A stretch of DNA of 21,892 bases from Chlamydiota bacterium (GCA_003648225.1 QMOL01000013.1:1-21892), one strand, 5' to 3'. Counted from the first letter of the stretch, positions 1 to 8,967 are shown. Notes: generated by a model from the letters alone, not told the origin. Program-made: numbers and translations.

Positions 1-252
1 CCCGCCACAGAGACCCGTGGCTGCTCCTCGAGGTGTAACAGCAAAGTTGTTTTCATTAGCCAGTTTCATAACTTTTGATATCTGTTCTGTATTTTGAGGT
101 TTCACTACTGCCTCGGGATATTTACGAATATCTGTCAAGGCAAATTCATCATGGGAATAATCCTCCATTCTTTCTTTTTCCGTAACAACATTGTTTTCAC
201 CCACGATTTGTTTTAATTTCTTTATATCATCGCCGCTTAATTTGTTATACAT
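1..252 (-). CDS. GlcD-like FAD-linked oxidase, N-terminal part (cut by window edge)
   Basis: Only the first 84 codons are in the window. They start at the ATG at 250-252 and run open off the left edge. The translation has the N-terminal look of the FAD_binding_4 flavoenzymes (glycolate oxidase GlcD, D-lactate dehydrogenase): a short helix, then DIRKYPEAVVKPQNTEQISK followed by PRGAATGLCGG. In this family those correspond to the first strands of the FAD-binding domain and the pyrophosphate-binding glycine loop. The family oxidises 2-hydroxyacids such as glycolate or D-lactate and passes electrons on, often with an Fe-S partner GlcF. A Shine-Dalgarno CTCTCCT (258-264, AGGAGAG on the coding strand) lies 5 bases before the ATG and fixes the start. 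It has its own promoter, so it need not be co-transcribed with the genes to its right. The exact substrate cannot be told from the fragment. Confidence 0.85.
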   Translation of the reverse strand, partial: MYNKLSGDDIKKLKQIVGENNVVTEKERMEDYSHDEFALTDIRKYPEAVVKPQNTEQISKVMKLANENNFAVTPRGAATGLCGG

Positions 253-324
253 CTTTTCTCTCCTAACATTATTTTTATTTATAGTGTTCGTATTAATTAA
301 AATTGTATATTAATGTGAATTATG

Positions 325-353
325 ATTATACTTTATCATTTTAGTTATGTCAA
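325..353 (-). promoter_or_regulatory. Perfect consensus sigma70 promoter for the GlcD-like gene
   Basis: On the minus strand TTGACA (348-353) is followed by a 17-base spacer and TATAAT (325-330). Both hexamers are perfect and the spacing is ideal. Transcription would start near 318 and give a leader of about 65 bases before the ATG at 252. It lies just after the stop codon of the beta-helix gene, so it uncouples the oxidase from the upstream glycan genes. Confidence 0.8.
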
Positions 354-367
354 TAACCCGCAATAAT

Positions 368-2194
368 TCAAAATAAATTATTTGTTTGCAGCTTTTTAAT
401 TTTTGTACGGTCATCCTTAACTACCTTTGATACTGGTGCGAGTTTTGCCGTTAAATTGGTAATTATTACCGATTCCGGAGAAGAAGAAACAGAATTTTTG
501 ATATGCACACCGGCATAAGTTTCGGGATTTAAATCTTTAATTTTTAAATTATCAATCAAAATATTTTTTGCTTTTTCAATCAAGACGACCGGGCTTGTTA
601 CCTTTTTAATTCCGAGTTCCGTATCAACAGTATTATCAATAATTTTCACACCGGAAACTGAAGTCGCGTCAACCGCAGCGCCATCAATATTTATAAAAGT
701 ATTTGCTTTGATAACAATGTTTGAACTGTCATAAAAAGGAGACTGATTGTTTTGCGTTACGAAAGAGTGAATTCCGATTGCCGGAGCTGCCCAGCTCCAT
801 CTGTTTATTCCTCCGATGAACGTGTTATTAGAAATTGCGATATTATATGAAGCCGGACCTTCAGCGTAGTAAGTGTATCTGTTTTCCAAACTGACGGATT
901 CCCACGCGAGCGATGGATTAAAAAAATTATTACTTGTAACAAGAATATCATGACTTCGGAGCAGAATATCACGTCCGCGATGCGCGCCGAAAGAATTATT
1001 TTTTATAATGGAATTTTGACCGCAACGGGAAATGCTGTTGAGTTTATCACCGAAAGACCAATCTGCATTTAATTTTGGAAAAGGTTTATCGAGAGTAATT
1101 TCCCATTCAACATTTCTTATTTGTATTGCTTTAAGTATTTGTGCGTTTCCGCGTGTGCCGCCGTTCTTATTATCAAGGATTTGAATTTCATCACCGATAG
1201 CAAAATATGCGTGACGGGGTGGACCAACTCTTTTAATTGTGTCAGTGATGTTTGAAACGATGACACCTCCTCGTCCATGAATATTGATTCCATCATCGGG
1301 CATACCTTCAAACTTGCAATTTTCGATGAGCAGCCCGTCTGTACAGCCGGCGGAATGAACGCAATCACCGTTTGTTGAGAGCAGGCGATTGCTGCCGGGT
1401 TTTAAGGAGACATTAAGTTTATTGATATGAATTTTGTTACAGTAAATTAATCCTACAGTGAGTCCTGAAGACGCATAAATATCAACATTTTTAATTTTAA
1501 TATTTACACAGAAATCACAGCCGATATCAAAAGCTGTCCATAAGCGTGCCATGTGAATATATCGGTCGCCGATTGAAAACGGATGTGCTTTGAGAAAATC
1601 CGGGTCATCAGCTTTCATTCGCCAGGTTCGTGTGCCGACGTTTGTCCACGAAGAAGAAAAATATGCCCAAAGGCCGTAAGCGTCACGTGGCAAATCTACT
1701 GAAATTCCCCATTTTGACTGTGCCGCGCTAAAATAGGGAAGTGATAGTTCAGGATAGCCGGCGTCAATTAACAAATCAAAAGTTCCATTGTTTGTATTCA
1801 CACCGGTAATCGTTCCTTGCGTATATGGCAGAGGGTTATAATCAATTGTCAGTGCTTCGATTTCAATATTTGTGCAATAGGAAAAACCGAGACAGCCGTT
1901 TCCCGGATTTGAAACCATCAAGATAGAATTTGTTCCTTCGCCTTTTAAACGAAGATCGGATAGATTTTTAAATTGTAAAGCATAAGCGTTTGAACTGCTG
2001 ATTTTGTAAATTCCGGACGGGAAATAAATTTCGGTAAAAGAATTTGAAGATTCCGCGGCGGTAAACGCAGCGATGATTGCTGATGTATCATTGTTAGTTC
2101 CATCACCTTTCGCGCCGAAGTTTTTGACGTTGAAGTTTGCGAAAGCGGTTGTTGCTGTGATTATCATCGCAAAGATAGAAATATATTTTTTCAT
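368..2194 (-). CDS. Secreted right-handed beta-helix protein, probable glycosidase or lyase (GH110/GH28-like)
   Basis: This is a likely extracellular or periplasmic polysaccharide-active enzyme. An in-frame ATG at 2228-2230 adds 12 residues. I prefer the ATG at 2192-2194 because it opens directly into a signal peptide (MKKYISIFAMIITATTAFA, then NF). Numbered from the upstream ATG, residues 34-44 (NVKNFGAKGDG) are the hallmark start of pectate-lyase-3/polygalacturonase-type beta-helices. The central part has repeated short strands with N and C ladders. Acidic clusters NGDCVH (287-292) and DDGINIHG (312-319) are good active-site candidates; a DDxxNxHG motif recalls GH110 alpha-galactosidases, but I cannot confirm that family. 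The late repeats (NNTFIGG, ANTFINI) continue the helix. There is no clear Shine-Dalgarno at either start. It is the last of the minus-strand glycan genes. Confidence 0.75.
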   Translation of the reverse strand: MKKYISIFAMIITATTAFANFNVKNFGAKGDGTNNDTSAIIAAFTAAESSNSFTEIYFPSGIYKISSSNAYALQFKNLSDLRLKGEGTNSILMVSNPGNGCLGFSYCTNIEIEALTIDYNPLPYTQGTITGVNTNNGTFDLLIDAGYPELSLPYFSAAQSKWGISVDLPRDAYGLWAYFSSSWTNVGTRTWRMKADDPDFLKAHPFSIGDRYIHMARLWTAFDIGCDFCVNIKIKNVDIYASSGLTVGLIYCNKIHINKLNVSLKPGSNRLLSTNGDCVHSAGCTDGLLIENCKFEGMPDDGINIHGRGGVIVSNITDTIKRVGPPRHAYFAIGDEIQILDNKNGGTRGNAQILKAIQIRNVEWEITLDKPFPKLNADWSFGDKLNSISRCGQNSIIKNNSFGAHRGRDILLRSHDILVTSNNFFNPSLAWESVSLENRYTYYAEGPASYNIAISNNTFIGGINRWSWAAPAIGIHSFVTQNNQSPFYDSSNIVIKANTFINIDGAAVDATSVSGVKIIDNTVDTELGIKKVTSPVVLIEKAKNILIDNLKIKDLNPETYAGVHIKNSVSSSPESVIITNLTAKLAPVSKVVKDDRTKIKKLQTNNLF

Positions 2195-2306
2195 AAATTT
2201 GTTTTTGGATTGTTGTATTACGGATTTCATGCCCTATAACTTGATAATCGGTTATTAAATAATTATTAACCGAATAACGGGAATTGCGAATTTTAGCGGG
2301 TGGCGA

Positions 2307-2336
2307 CCATAAAGTTCATTTTGTCCATCATATCCA
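2307..2336 (-). repeat. Short 9-base-period intergenic tract (TGGAYATGA type)
   Basis: Read on the minus strand the 30 bases divide into 9-base units beginning TGGATATGA, TGGACAAAA and TGAACTTTA, ending in TGG. The tract resembles the ATGGAC tract at 10054-10077 and lies in a gene boundary like it. Function unknown. Confidence 0.5.
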
Positions 2337-2346
2337 AAACTACCAA

Positions 2347-3480
2347 CTACCAATTAACGATTAACGATTTAACCCCTTCAAGATAAGCGTATTTATTAAT
2401 TGTATCCGGTTCAAGATAGCTTCCTTCAGTCCATTCGTTCCAGCAGTTTATTGTTAAGATTTTTTCATTGGATTTTTCGTTTTCGAGTAGTTTTTCTTTT
2501 GTGGCAAATAACGCTTCACGGAAACGTTCGGGCGTGTTGCCGGATATTGTATTCATAAACGGATAGCCGGAATTATCATATTTATCCTCCTGAAATGCTC
2601 GCGGACTTGAATCCCATCCCATCGTAACATTCGGGAAATAAGGAACATCAAACATTATGTTTGCTTTTTCCCAATATTCAAAATATTTTTTTTGGACATA
2701 AAGATAATCAGTCTGCATTTCCGGAAGCGCAACGTGATGAATCCAAACATAAGACGTAACGCTGTTGAAACCGAGAGTTTTCACAGTGTTTGCCGGGTCA
2801 GCCGGTTGTGTTTCACCTGGAAGGATTGTGTTTCCCCAGACAATAGCATTAAGATGCAAATCAGGAAAACCTGCTTTTTTAACCTTATCGCGAAATAGTT
2901 CAAGCATTTCCGCTGCTGTGTGAATTGAGCCGAAGCTTTCCATTAATTTATTCAGTTCATAAATTGAAAAATAGGGACAGCCGTTGATTTTCCAATAAGA
3001 AGGATGCTTAAAATATTTTTCTATAACAGTATCGCAAATTAGTTCAAACGTTTTCTTTGTAACAATTCCGGGATAAAGAATTTTGACCGGAGCAACTTTC
3101 TTATATGGATGAATATCCAGCCAATCATGGTTTGCCCACATTAACGCGAATTTAATACGCGAATTATTCGGTGCATTTAAAAATCCTTCATCAAGTGCGC
3201 GTTCGAGAAATGACCCGTCATTATAATAATACGTGTCGAAAATAAAAGTATCAATTCCATGATTTACCGCGGCATCAATTTTTTTTGACATTATTTCCGG
3301 GTCGGCTTCATCAGTATAACCCCAGAGCGGAATATTTGGCTGATGGTGTTTTTCAAAACGTGGTTTTGCTGATTTAACAAGTTCCCATTCTGCCCAACCG
3401 TTACCTTTTAATTTGCAATTTCTCGCATCGTTAGGATGATAATTCGGGAAGTAGTAGCATGCTATAGTAAGTTTTGGCAT
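2347..3480 (-). CDS. GH99/WbsX-like glycoside hydrolase family protein
   Basis: Predicted (beta/alpha)8 protein of the WbsX / GH99-like group, which is found both in O-antigen loci and in glycan-degradation loci. The family start motif ACYYFPNYHPN is at residues 7-17, and the C-terminal hallmark NCWNEWTEGSYLEPDT begins at about residue 345. E349 and E352 are candidate catalytic acids. WANHDW near residue 115 is also typical. No signal peptide is visible, so it is probably cytoplasmic, unlike its secreted neighbours. The ATG is only 4 bases downstream of the TAG of the preceding 890-residue gene, so the two are very likely one transcript with coupled translation. The last residues (SLIVNW) and the stop codon are encoded by a dispersed AACGATTAAC-type repeat, so the natural C-terminus may have been altered. 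GH99 itself cleaves alpha-mannosides; the substrate here is not known. Confidence 0.8.
   Translation of the reverse strand: MPKLTIACYYFPNYHPNDARNCKLKGNGWAEWELVKSAKPRFEKHHQPNIPLWGYTDEADPEIMSKKIDAAVNHGIDTFIFDTYYYNDGSFLERALDEGFLNAPNNSRIKFALMWANHDWLDIHPYKKVAPVKILYPGIVTKKTFELICDTVIEKYFKHPSYWKINGCPYFSIYELNKLMESFGSIHTAAEMLELFRDKVKKAGFPDLHLNAIVWGNTILPGETQPADPANTVKTLGFNSVTSYVWIHHVALPEMQTDYLYVQKKYFEYWEKANIMFDVPYFPNVTMGWDSSPRAFQEDKYDNSGYPFMNTISGNTPERFREALFATKEKLLENEKSNEKILTINCWNEWTEGSYLEPDTINKYAYLEGVKSLIVNW
2351..2373. repeat. AACGATTAAC-type dispersed tract overlapping a gene end
   Basis: The sequence CAATTAACGATTAACGATTT plus AAC is built from AACGATT units and resembles the tract at 13839-13865 just before the jetB start. 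Here it encodes the last residues of the GH99-like protein, and the stop lies just beyond it at 2347-2349. Confidence 0.5.
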
Positions 3481-3484
3481 TTAT

Positions 3485-6157
3485 CTATTTCTTTGGCTTG
3501 TTGTGAATAATATGACCTATACGAATGTAATCGACATCAATAGAAATGCCGGATGTGGTTACAGGATCGAGCCGAAAAGTTTTCAAAATATTTTTCCATG
3601 GTTTAAATTTTGACATATCCAAACGATAAGTATAAAATTTATTTTTTTGCGGCATCGGGTGAGCAAGAATTTTAATTCTTGTAGCGGATGACAATTCGGG
3701 TTTCACATTAGTGCCGCAATAAATTTCTATGTTTTTGGTAGTATCATCACGTCTTAACCTGAATTCTAAAATTCTATTTGAATCTAAGTCTAAATTGATT
3801 TTCGGCAAACCGCTGGTAGAAGATTTAAGAATTTGAATGTCTCCGTTATCCGAACTTTTGGCCGAAAGTAAACCATTGGAAACTGCTACATTTTTTGCGT
3901 TATTGACAGTCCAATTTTCAAAGTCGTTGGTCTTATTCCATTCAGCAAGACTTGTGTAAACGAATTTACTGTTTGGCGCGTCCACAGGGTTAATCATCAA
4001 TGGAGATTTAATGCGAATATAATCAAGGGTGAAAGATTCTCCGGATGATTTTTTATCAAAAGGAGTTAGGGAGAAATGTTTTAGTTCACCTAAATCCATA
4101 AGCAAAGTCGCGCGATAAATATGGAATTTTCCGTCTTTCGGCTGTTGAATATTATTTGTGATAAAAGAAACATGCCAAGTTCCATCGTTTATCGACCAGC
4201 GTCCTAGCGTGTTCGCTGAACCGGCGTCATACCGGCATTTAACTTCAACGACAGAACCGGAAGACAGATAGACATATTTATCTGCATCGCGAAGGGGCAA
4301 AGAGATTTCAGGATTATCTTTAGAATTCCATTCGCCGAGTGAGACATAACTATCTAAAGGGACTTCAGGATCTATTTCGTTTTTTGTTAAAAGTTCTGTC
4401 GCGAAATTTTTTGCCGCAAAAATTAATTGTGGTGAGGATGTGAATGAAGCAACATAATTCGAAATAACGTTCAGTTCTTTCATCCATTTACGTACTTCGA
4501 TAGTGCGCCAGATTCCTGAATTAAATCCGCGTCCTATATCGTTGTCCCATAGCCAGGACGGAGTAGGCCACAAGCAGTATTTTGGATTAATGATTTTATA
4601 AAAAGTTTTACCGACACCGTTTTGCCCGTGATGTGCCATTTGCACATAATCGGCTTTTAACTTTTCGCGGTCAATGTTTGTAAGTAAATTTGTTCCGCCT
4701 ATTTTACCAAAGTCACCAAGAAACAAGACTGATTTTGACGGGTCGGAAATTTTTATTAAAATGCTTGAATTATTAATACAATTCCGGGTAATCGCGAGAT
4801 CATAATCGTTTAATATTTCAATGTGTACATCATCAATATCAAATGTATCTCCCGCGTGGGGTGTGATAGTTGCTCTCCCTGCGTTTGTCAATGCCGCCTG
4901 AAAGATTTCTACGGTTGAGACTGTGCCCGGAGAATTTGTTTTAATCCAGTCAAGAGGAGGGAATGCGGCGTAAATATTATCGATTACTATGTCTGCTTTA
5001 TTAGTTAAAATCCAGGAAAGCGCACCGATATGATCATCATGACAATGAGTTAGAAACCAACTTTGAATATGCCCGCCGTGTGCTTTTAGAAAGTTTTTCA
5101 AAAATTCGCCGTCATCAAGCCAACCGCCGTCAATCACAATTAATTTTCCTTTATCTGTTTTAATGACATAACTTAAAATAATGGAATCTTTTTCCGTTGG
5201 AAGCTGCCATAAAGAAAAACGGTTTTTTTCTTTTTTTAAAGGGTGAGTGAAACTGCCCTTTCCAAAACAAACTGACGCGGTTATCGGATAATGGTCAGAA
5301 GGATATCTGCCTTCTTTATGTGTTCTTATAATAGATGTCGCCGAAGTGTGTGTTTTGGGTTCAACGAATATATAATCAATTTTTTCTCCGTTAGTGAAAC
5401 CTTTGAATGCGTTAAAAGTTCCAACATTTTTTTCATTCGGATAAAGAGTTCTGAATGTATCCACTAAAATTATCGGGGAATGGTCTTTTGTTTTACCTTT
5501 GAGATACAGAATAGCGGGATTGTTTTCACCCATGTTGAAATCTCCGGTTAAGATAAACGGATCAGAATGTTTTCGCTTCTGAATATAAGCCATTATTAAC
5601 CGGACGCTCTTTTCTCTTGATAATTGGGATCTGTGATCTAAGTGAGTGTTAAACATATAAAATGCCTGTCCTGACTTCTTTTCAATTAGTCTTGCCCAAG
5701 TACAAATGCGAATACAAGCATTGCCCCACTTTCGAGATTTCGATGGTTTTTCAGGTGTATCAGAAAGCCAGAAAGTACCTGATTCATCAATTTTAAATCG
5801 ATTCTGGTCATATAGAATCGCGGAATACTCGCCTTTTATCCCGCCATCTCTGCCTAAACCTACTTCGCCATATTGGGGGAGATTTTTCCTGATATCCGCA
5901 ATTTGGCTGGCATACGCTTCCTGCAGTCCAATAACATCCGGAGATTTGCATCGAATGACATCAAACATTTGTTTTTTTCGATTATCCCAACTGTTAGAAG
6001 TGTCTTTATCCCCATCTGCATTGCGAATATTAAAGCTCATGACAATAACTTTTAAAACTTCTATATTTTTATCGGCGGATTTATCGGCGAGATAAAATGC
6101 GCAACCGCTAAATAATAATATAGATAAAATTGATATAAATAAATTCATTATTTTCAT
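3485..6157 (-). CDS. Lipoprotein fusing EEP phosphatase/nuclease, metallo-beta-lactamase and two beta-sandwich modules
   Basis: An 890-residue multidomain lipoprotein. The lipobox LFSG-C19 ends a hydrophobic leader, so it is likely anchored at the cell surface or in the periplasm. Residues about 33-295 form an endonuclease/exonuclease/phosphatase domain with SFNIR (41-45), LQE (E80), THLDH (171-175), GDFN (205-208) and SDHYPI (287-292), the usual metal and catalytic positions. Residues about 315-560 form a metallo-beta-lactamase-fold hydrolase of the ComEC-C-terminal type, with HCHDDH (371-376, HxHxDH), GDFG (481-484) and AHHG (508-511). The rest (about 600-885) holds two similar beta-sandwich modules, each opening with SL.EWN and closing near DYIRI, probably carbohydrate- or surface-binding. 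The two catalytic domains suggest cleavage of phosphoester or related bonds outside the cytoplasm; the substrate is unknown. AAGG lies 6 bases before the ATG. The next gene follows by 4 bases. Confidence 0.82.
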   Translation of the reverse strand: MKIMNLFISILSILLFSGCAFYLADKSADKNIEVLKVIVMSFNIRNADGDKDTSNSWDNRKKQMFDVIRCKSPDVIGLQEAYASQIADIRKNLPQYGEVGLGRDGGIKGEYSAILYDQNRFKIDESGTFWLSDTPEKPSKSRKWGNACIRICTWARLIEKKSGQAFYMFNTHLDHRSQLSREKSVRLIMAYIQKRKHSDPFILTGDFNMGENNPAILYLKGKTKDHSPIILVDTFRTLYPNEKNVGTFNAFKGFTNGEKIDYIFVEPKTHTSATSIIRTHKEGRYPSDHYPITASVCFGKGSFTHPLKKEKNRFSLWQLPTEKDSIILSYVIKTDKGKLIVIDGGWLDDGEFLKNFLKAHGGHIQSWFLTHCHDDHIGALSWILTNKADIVIDNIYAAFPPLDWIKTNSPGTVSTVEIFQAALTNAGRATITPHAGDTFDIDDVHIEILNDYDLAITRNCINNSSILIKISDPSKSVLFLGDFGKIGGTNLLTNIDREKLKADYVQMAHHGQNGVGKTFYKIINPKYCLWPTPSWLWDNDIGRGFNSGIWRTIEVRKWMKELNVISNYVASFTSSPQLIFAAKNFATELLTKNEIDPEVPLDSYVSLGEWNSKDNPEISLPLRDADKYVYLSSGSVVEVKCRYDAGSANTLGRWSINDGTWHVSFITNNIQQPKDGKFHIYRATLLMDLGELKHFSLTPFDKKSSGESFTLDYIRIKSPLMINPVDAPNSKFVYTSLAEWNKTNDFENWTVNNAKNVAVSNGLLSAKSSDNGDIQILKSSTSGLPKINLDLDSNRILEFRLRRDDTTKNIEIYCGTNVKPELSSATRIKILAHPMPQKNKFYTYRLDMSKFKPWKNILKTFRLDPVTTSGISIDVDYIRIGHIIHNKPKK

Positions 6158-6201
6158 TAATTACCTTGCATTAAAATTAAATTCCGTTATATCGCACCGG
6201 T

Positions 6202-6229
6202 ATAATATTAGTGGTCGATGCGGCTGTAA
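6202..6229 (-). promoter_or_regulatory. Possible weak promoter before the EEP/MBL lipoprotein gene
   Basis: On the minus strand TTACAG (6224-6229), a 16-base spacer and TATTAT (6202-6207) make a plausible but imperfect sigma70 site in the 97-base gap upstream of the ATG at 6157. The gap holds no other gene. The match is weak enough to be chance in AT-rich DNA. Confidence 0.3.
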
Positions 6230-6254
6230 ATCAGCAAGAATTGTAGCAATCAAA

Positions 6255-8798
6255 TTATAGTTTTATTGAATCGCTGCCCATTGATTTAATATTTCTAATT
6301 TTCTGGTTTATAATTACCTGATAATTCAATCCTTTTTCAGCTTTGATTATCGCTTTGCCATTTTTTATTTTTACCGGAAATGGCGCGGTGATGATTTTCT
6401 TACCGCTTCTTGCGACATAGATACCACATTGTTTTCCGGCGAAGCGGCGCTGGAACTGGATCAGCATCAAAGGACCAATATCATAAATATTTCTTGTCTG
6501 CATTTTTAAAGTGAATGAATCAGGAAGAGTGCCAATGGTTTTTCCGGAGGTGTACTGCATCTGCTCGCCGCAAAGAAAAATTCCTTTCGCAAGTTTTTTC
6601 CAGTCGAATGTTTTGTCATATTCAGCAAGATCAAGTATAGCATCGGCATAAACTAAGCCGCACCACTGAACCGGCAGACCGATCCAGTTTGGTGCTATCC
6701 AACTTGTAGCGCCTAGGACAGCGATGGTTGCGTATTTCATAATCGGTTGATTTCCCCAAAGATAAACGAAAGGAATTCCGGTTAAAGCCCATTTTCTCGC
6801 AGCTTTTAAATATTTTTTATCACCGGTTAATTTATATCCGAGAATATACGATTTTGTAATTCTTGCAGAAGCGAGAATGTCAGGTGTGTGGAGCGGGATT
6901 TCCCACGTCTGCGAACCGCGAGGAGTTCTGAATCGCGAAATATAATCCAAGGTTTTAAGTCCTGCGGTAAGCGCTTTTTCGTCACCGGTATAATATGCGG
7001 TTCGTAAAAGACTTTCAGCCGGAATCGCGCAATATCCGCTTGCGGTATCTTCAAAATGCCCTTCTTGGAATTTCCCGTCATAGTGAAAAGAGCCATCCGG
7101 TCTTTGTGATTTAATCATTTCTTTCGCCTGATTAATTCTGATTTTCAACCATTTATCCGCACGACCGGTAATGAAAAAAGATTCCGGTGAAGGCAAATGT
7201 CCGCCGCCGGGGATAAGATCAGGTGTTTTCTCAATTTTCCCTGTTGCGCGCCAAATCAGCGACACATAATCTGCATGGAAACGTTTTTGGAAATGGTCGT
7301 CCGCGCAATGTCCCCATCCGTTTTCATTATGCACGGAATCAATTCCTTTCAGGCAAAGTTCGATTTCTTTTTTGTTTGAGCGGGGTGGAGTTGGAAGTTT
7401 TGGCAACCCGGAAGATTTAACTGACCATTCGATAATATTTTCGAGAGTTTTTCCGTTATTCCATCCATTGGAAATTTTTATCAGTACTTTAATTTTTTTA
7501 CCTTCAAGGGCCATCATACCGCCATCAGCACCGTTAAAGAAATCCGGCACCGCGAAATAAGGTTGCAGGTTCATATTTTGCCATTTCATTGCCACAGAAC
7601 TTTTTGGTGTTACAAAAGCCATTAACGGCATCGTTACCCACATTTTATCCGGTTTATAACGAATGTGTGCCGGAATTTTTAAATCCAGATCGGTTGACGA
7701 TTTTTCATTTTTTCCAAGATATTCAATTCCCGGCAATAAAGCTTGCTCAATTGAATCTTTAATTCTAACGATGGGTCCTTCTATGTTTTCATCCGCTTCG
7801 AGATTATATTTTATATAATTATTTTTGAGTTCAATAGTGAAGTTTTTAACATTTTTTGAAATTAATTTTATTTTATTTGAAGATAAAGCGACAATTTTAA
7901 AATTCAGTATTTTATTACCGATTTTAGCTATTGGAAAGATTGCCGCGCAAAGATTTTTCTTATAATAAATCATTGCCCCGATGCCGTCTGGTGTAACTTT
8001 TAAATTCAAATTCCCACTGTTAAAATTCAACCAATTAGTTCCCGCAGACCAGTTTATATTATTCACCGGACGAACAAGAGATGGAAATTTTGTTTTTCCG
8101 GCAGGTTTTAAATTAAAAGTAAATGCTTCAAACGGGGAATTTTTATTGATTTTTTGATTAATTTTTAATCCTTCGGCAGGATTAATTGTAAATTTTTTGT
8201 CACCGGAAATAAATGCTATTTTTTCGTTGGAATGATTTGTAACAACAGCTTCCACAAAATCTTTCGATTGAAGAACCTGCACAATTTCAAGCGGGTGATA
8301 TTTGATTTCATTTATTTTAATCCAGTCAATTTCCATTTCGCCTTCTGCCCCATAAGGGTCGAGGCGAAGCATTGTTATTTTAGACTTTACCGGTATTTCA
8401 ACTGAATATTCATGCCATTTTCCGTCCGGGATAGAGATAACAGTAGCCGATTTATCGCTTGTTGGGTTTGGTGAAGCGGGAGTTGTCCAGAAGAATTGTA
8501 AAGTTCCTCTACTTTTACTTTTTGTTTTTAAGCTTATGATTATTGGCCCGTTAAAGGAAATATTTTTTAAATATACCTGCGGGTCATCATGCGAAGATGT
8601 GATAATTAAGTTTCCGTTTTTTGCTTTCACGTCGCAATTTATTACATTATTCCAACCCTCAGTATTTTTGTTGAAATTAAATTCCTTAACCTGAGTTTGT
8701 TCAACTATTTGTCTTGGAAACGGATTGATAATTTCACTTGCAGAACAAATGGCAGGAAGTATTAATAAAAGTGCGAAGCAAATGATATTTTTTTTCAT
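6255..8798 (-). CDS. Secreted beta-sandwich plus alpha/alpha-toroid protein, probable glycan hydrolase or lyase
   Basis: I chose the ATG at 8796-8798 because it opens into a signal peptide (MKKNIICFALLLILPAICSA). The ATG at 8831 only adds 11 polar residues, and neither start has a Shine-Dalgarno. After the leader, about 140 residues form a beta-sandwich that ends LRLDPYGAEGEMEIDWIKI, the same kind of module as in the neighbouring 890-residue lipoprotein. The middle is beta-rich. The last 350 residues or so are helix pairs with glycine turns (for example YYTGDEKAL and KLTGDKKYL) and aromatic or acidic loops (NENGWGHCADDHF, GSFHYDG, QEGHFEDTASGY), which suggests an (alpha/alpha)n toroid as in many glycosidases and polysaccharide lyases. 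I do not recognise a specific family. His and Asp residues in the ADDHF and EGHFED loops are active-site candidates. Its job is probably polysaccharide breakdown in the envelope or outside the cell. Confidence 0.7.
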   Translation of the reverse strand: MKKNIICFALLLILPAICSASEIINPFPRQIVEQTQVKEFNFNKNTEGWNNVINCDVKAKNGNLIITSSHDDPQVYLKNISFNGPIIISLKTKSKSRGTLQFFWTTPASPNPTSDKSATVISIPDGKWHEYSVEIPVKSKITMLRLDPYGAEGEMEIDWIKINEIKYHPLEIVQVLQSKDFVEAVVTNHSNEKIAFISGDKKFTINPAEGLKINQKINKNSPFEAFTFNLKPAGKTKFPSLVRPVNNINWSAGTNWLNFNSGNLNLKVTPDGIGAMIYYKKNLCAAIFPIAKIGNKILNFKIVALSSNKIKLISKNVKNFTIELKNNYIKYNLEADENIEGPIVRIKDSIEQALLPGIEYLGKNEKSSTDLDLKIPAHIRYKPDKMWVTMPLMAFVTPKSSVAMKWQNMNLQPYFAVPDFFNGADGGMMALEGKKIKVLIKISNGWNNGKTLENIIEWSVKSSGLPKLPTPPRSNKKEIELCLKGIDSVHNENGWGHCADDHFQKRFHADYVSLIWRATGKIEKTPDLIPGGGHLPSPESFFITGRADKWLKIRINQAKEMIKSQRPDGSFHYDGKFQEGHFEDTASGYCAIPAESLLRTAYYTGDEKALTAGLKTLDYISRFRTPRGSQTWEIPLHTPDILASARITKSYILGYKLTGDKKYLKAARKWALTGIPFVYLWGNQPIMKYATIAVLGATSWIAPNWIGLPVQWCGLVYADAILDLAEYDKTFDWKKLAKGIFLCGEQMQYTSGKTIGTLPDSFTLKMQTRNIYDIGPLMLIQFQRRFAGKQCGIYVARSGKKIITAPFPVKIKNGKAIIKAEKGLNYQVIINQKIRNIKSMGSDSIKL

Positions 8799-8843
8799 TG
8801 TATTTTGGATTTTGGGGTTATAAACATGCAATAATACTCATGA

Positions 8844-8862
8844 GTGTCCCGCGCATGCCGGG
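8844..8862 (-). repeat. Copy 1 of a 19-base palindromic dispersed repeat
   Basis: On the minus strand it reads CCCGGCATGCGCGGGACAC and differs from copy 2 (14632-14650) at one base. The CCCG/CGGG ends can pair. It lies in the 136-base gap between the methyltransferase and the toroid protein. The rest of that gap holds a CTGATT/AATCAG inverted repeat at the methyltransferase stop but no gene. Confidence 0.65.
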
Positions 8863-8967
8863 GGTGTTTTATTAGGAATAATTACCTTGTTAAAATATTC
8901 TTATGTGTCCTTATTTGCCTTATCCGCGAGCGCATTCGGTCTCGGGACAAGTTCTGATTCAATAAAA

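Noticed and set aside
2249..2272. CGGTTA/TAACCG inverted repeat as a terminator or operator
   Set aside because: Only 6 paired bases in AT-rich DNA, without a T-run or a second copy; likely chance.
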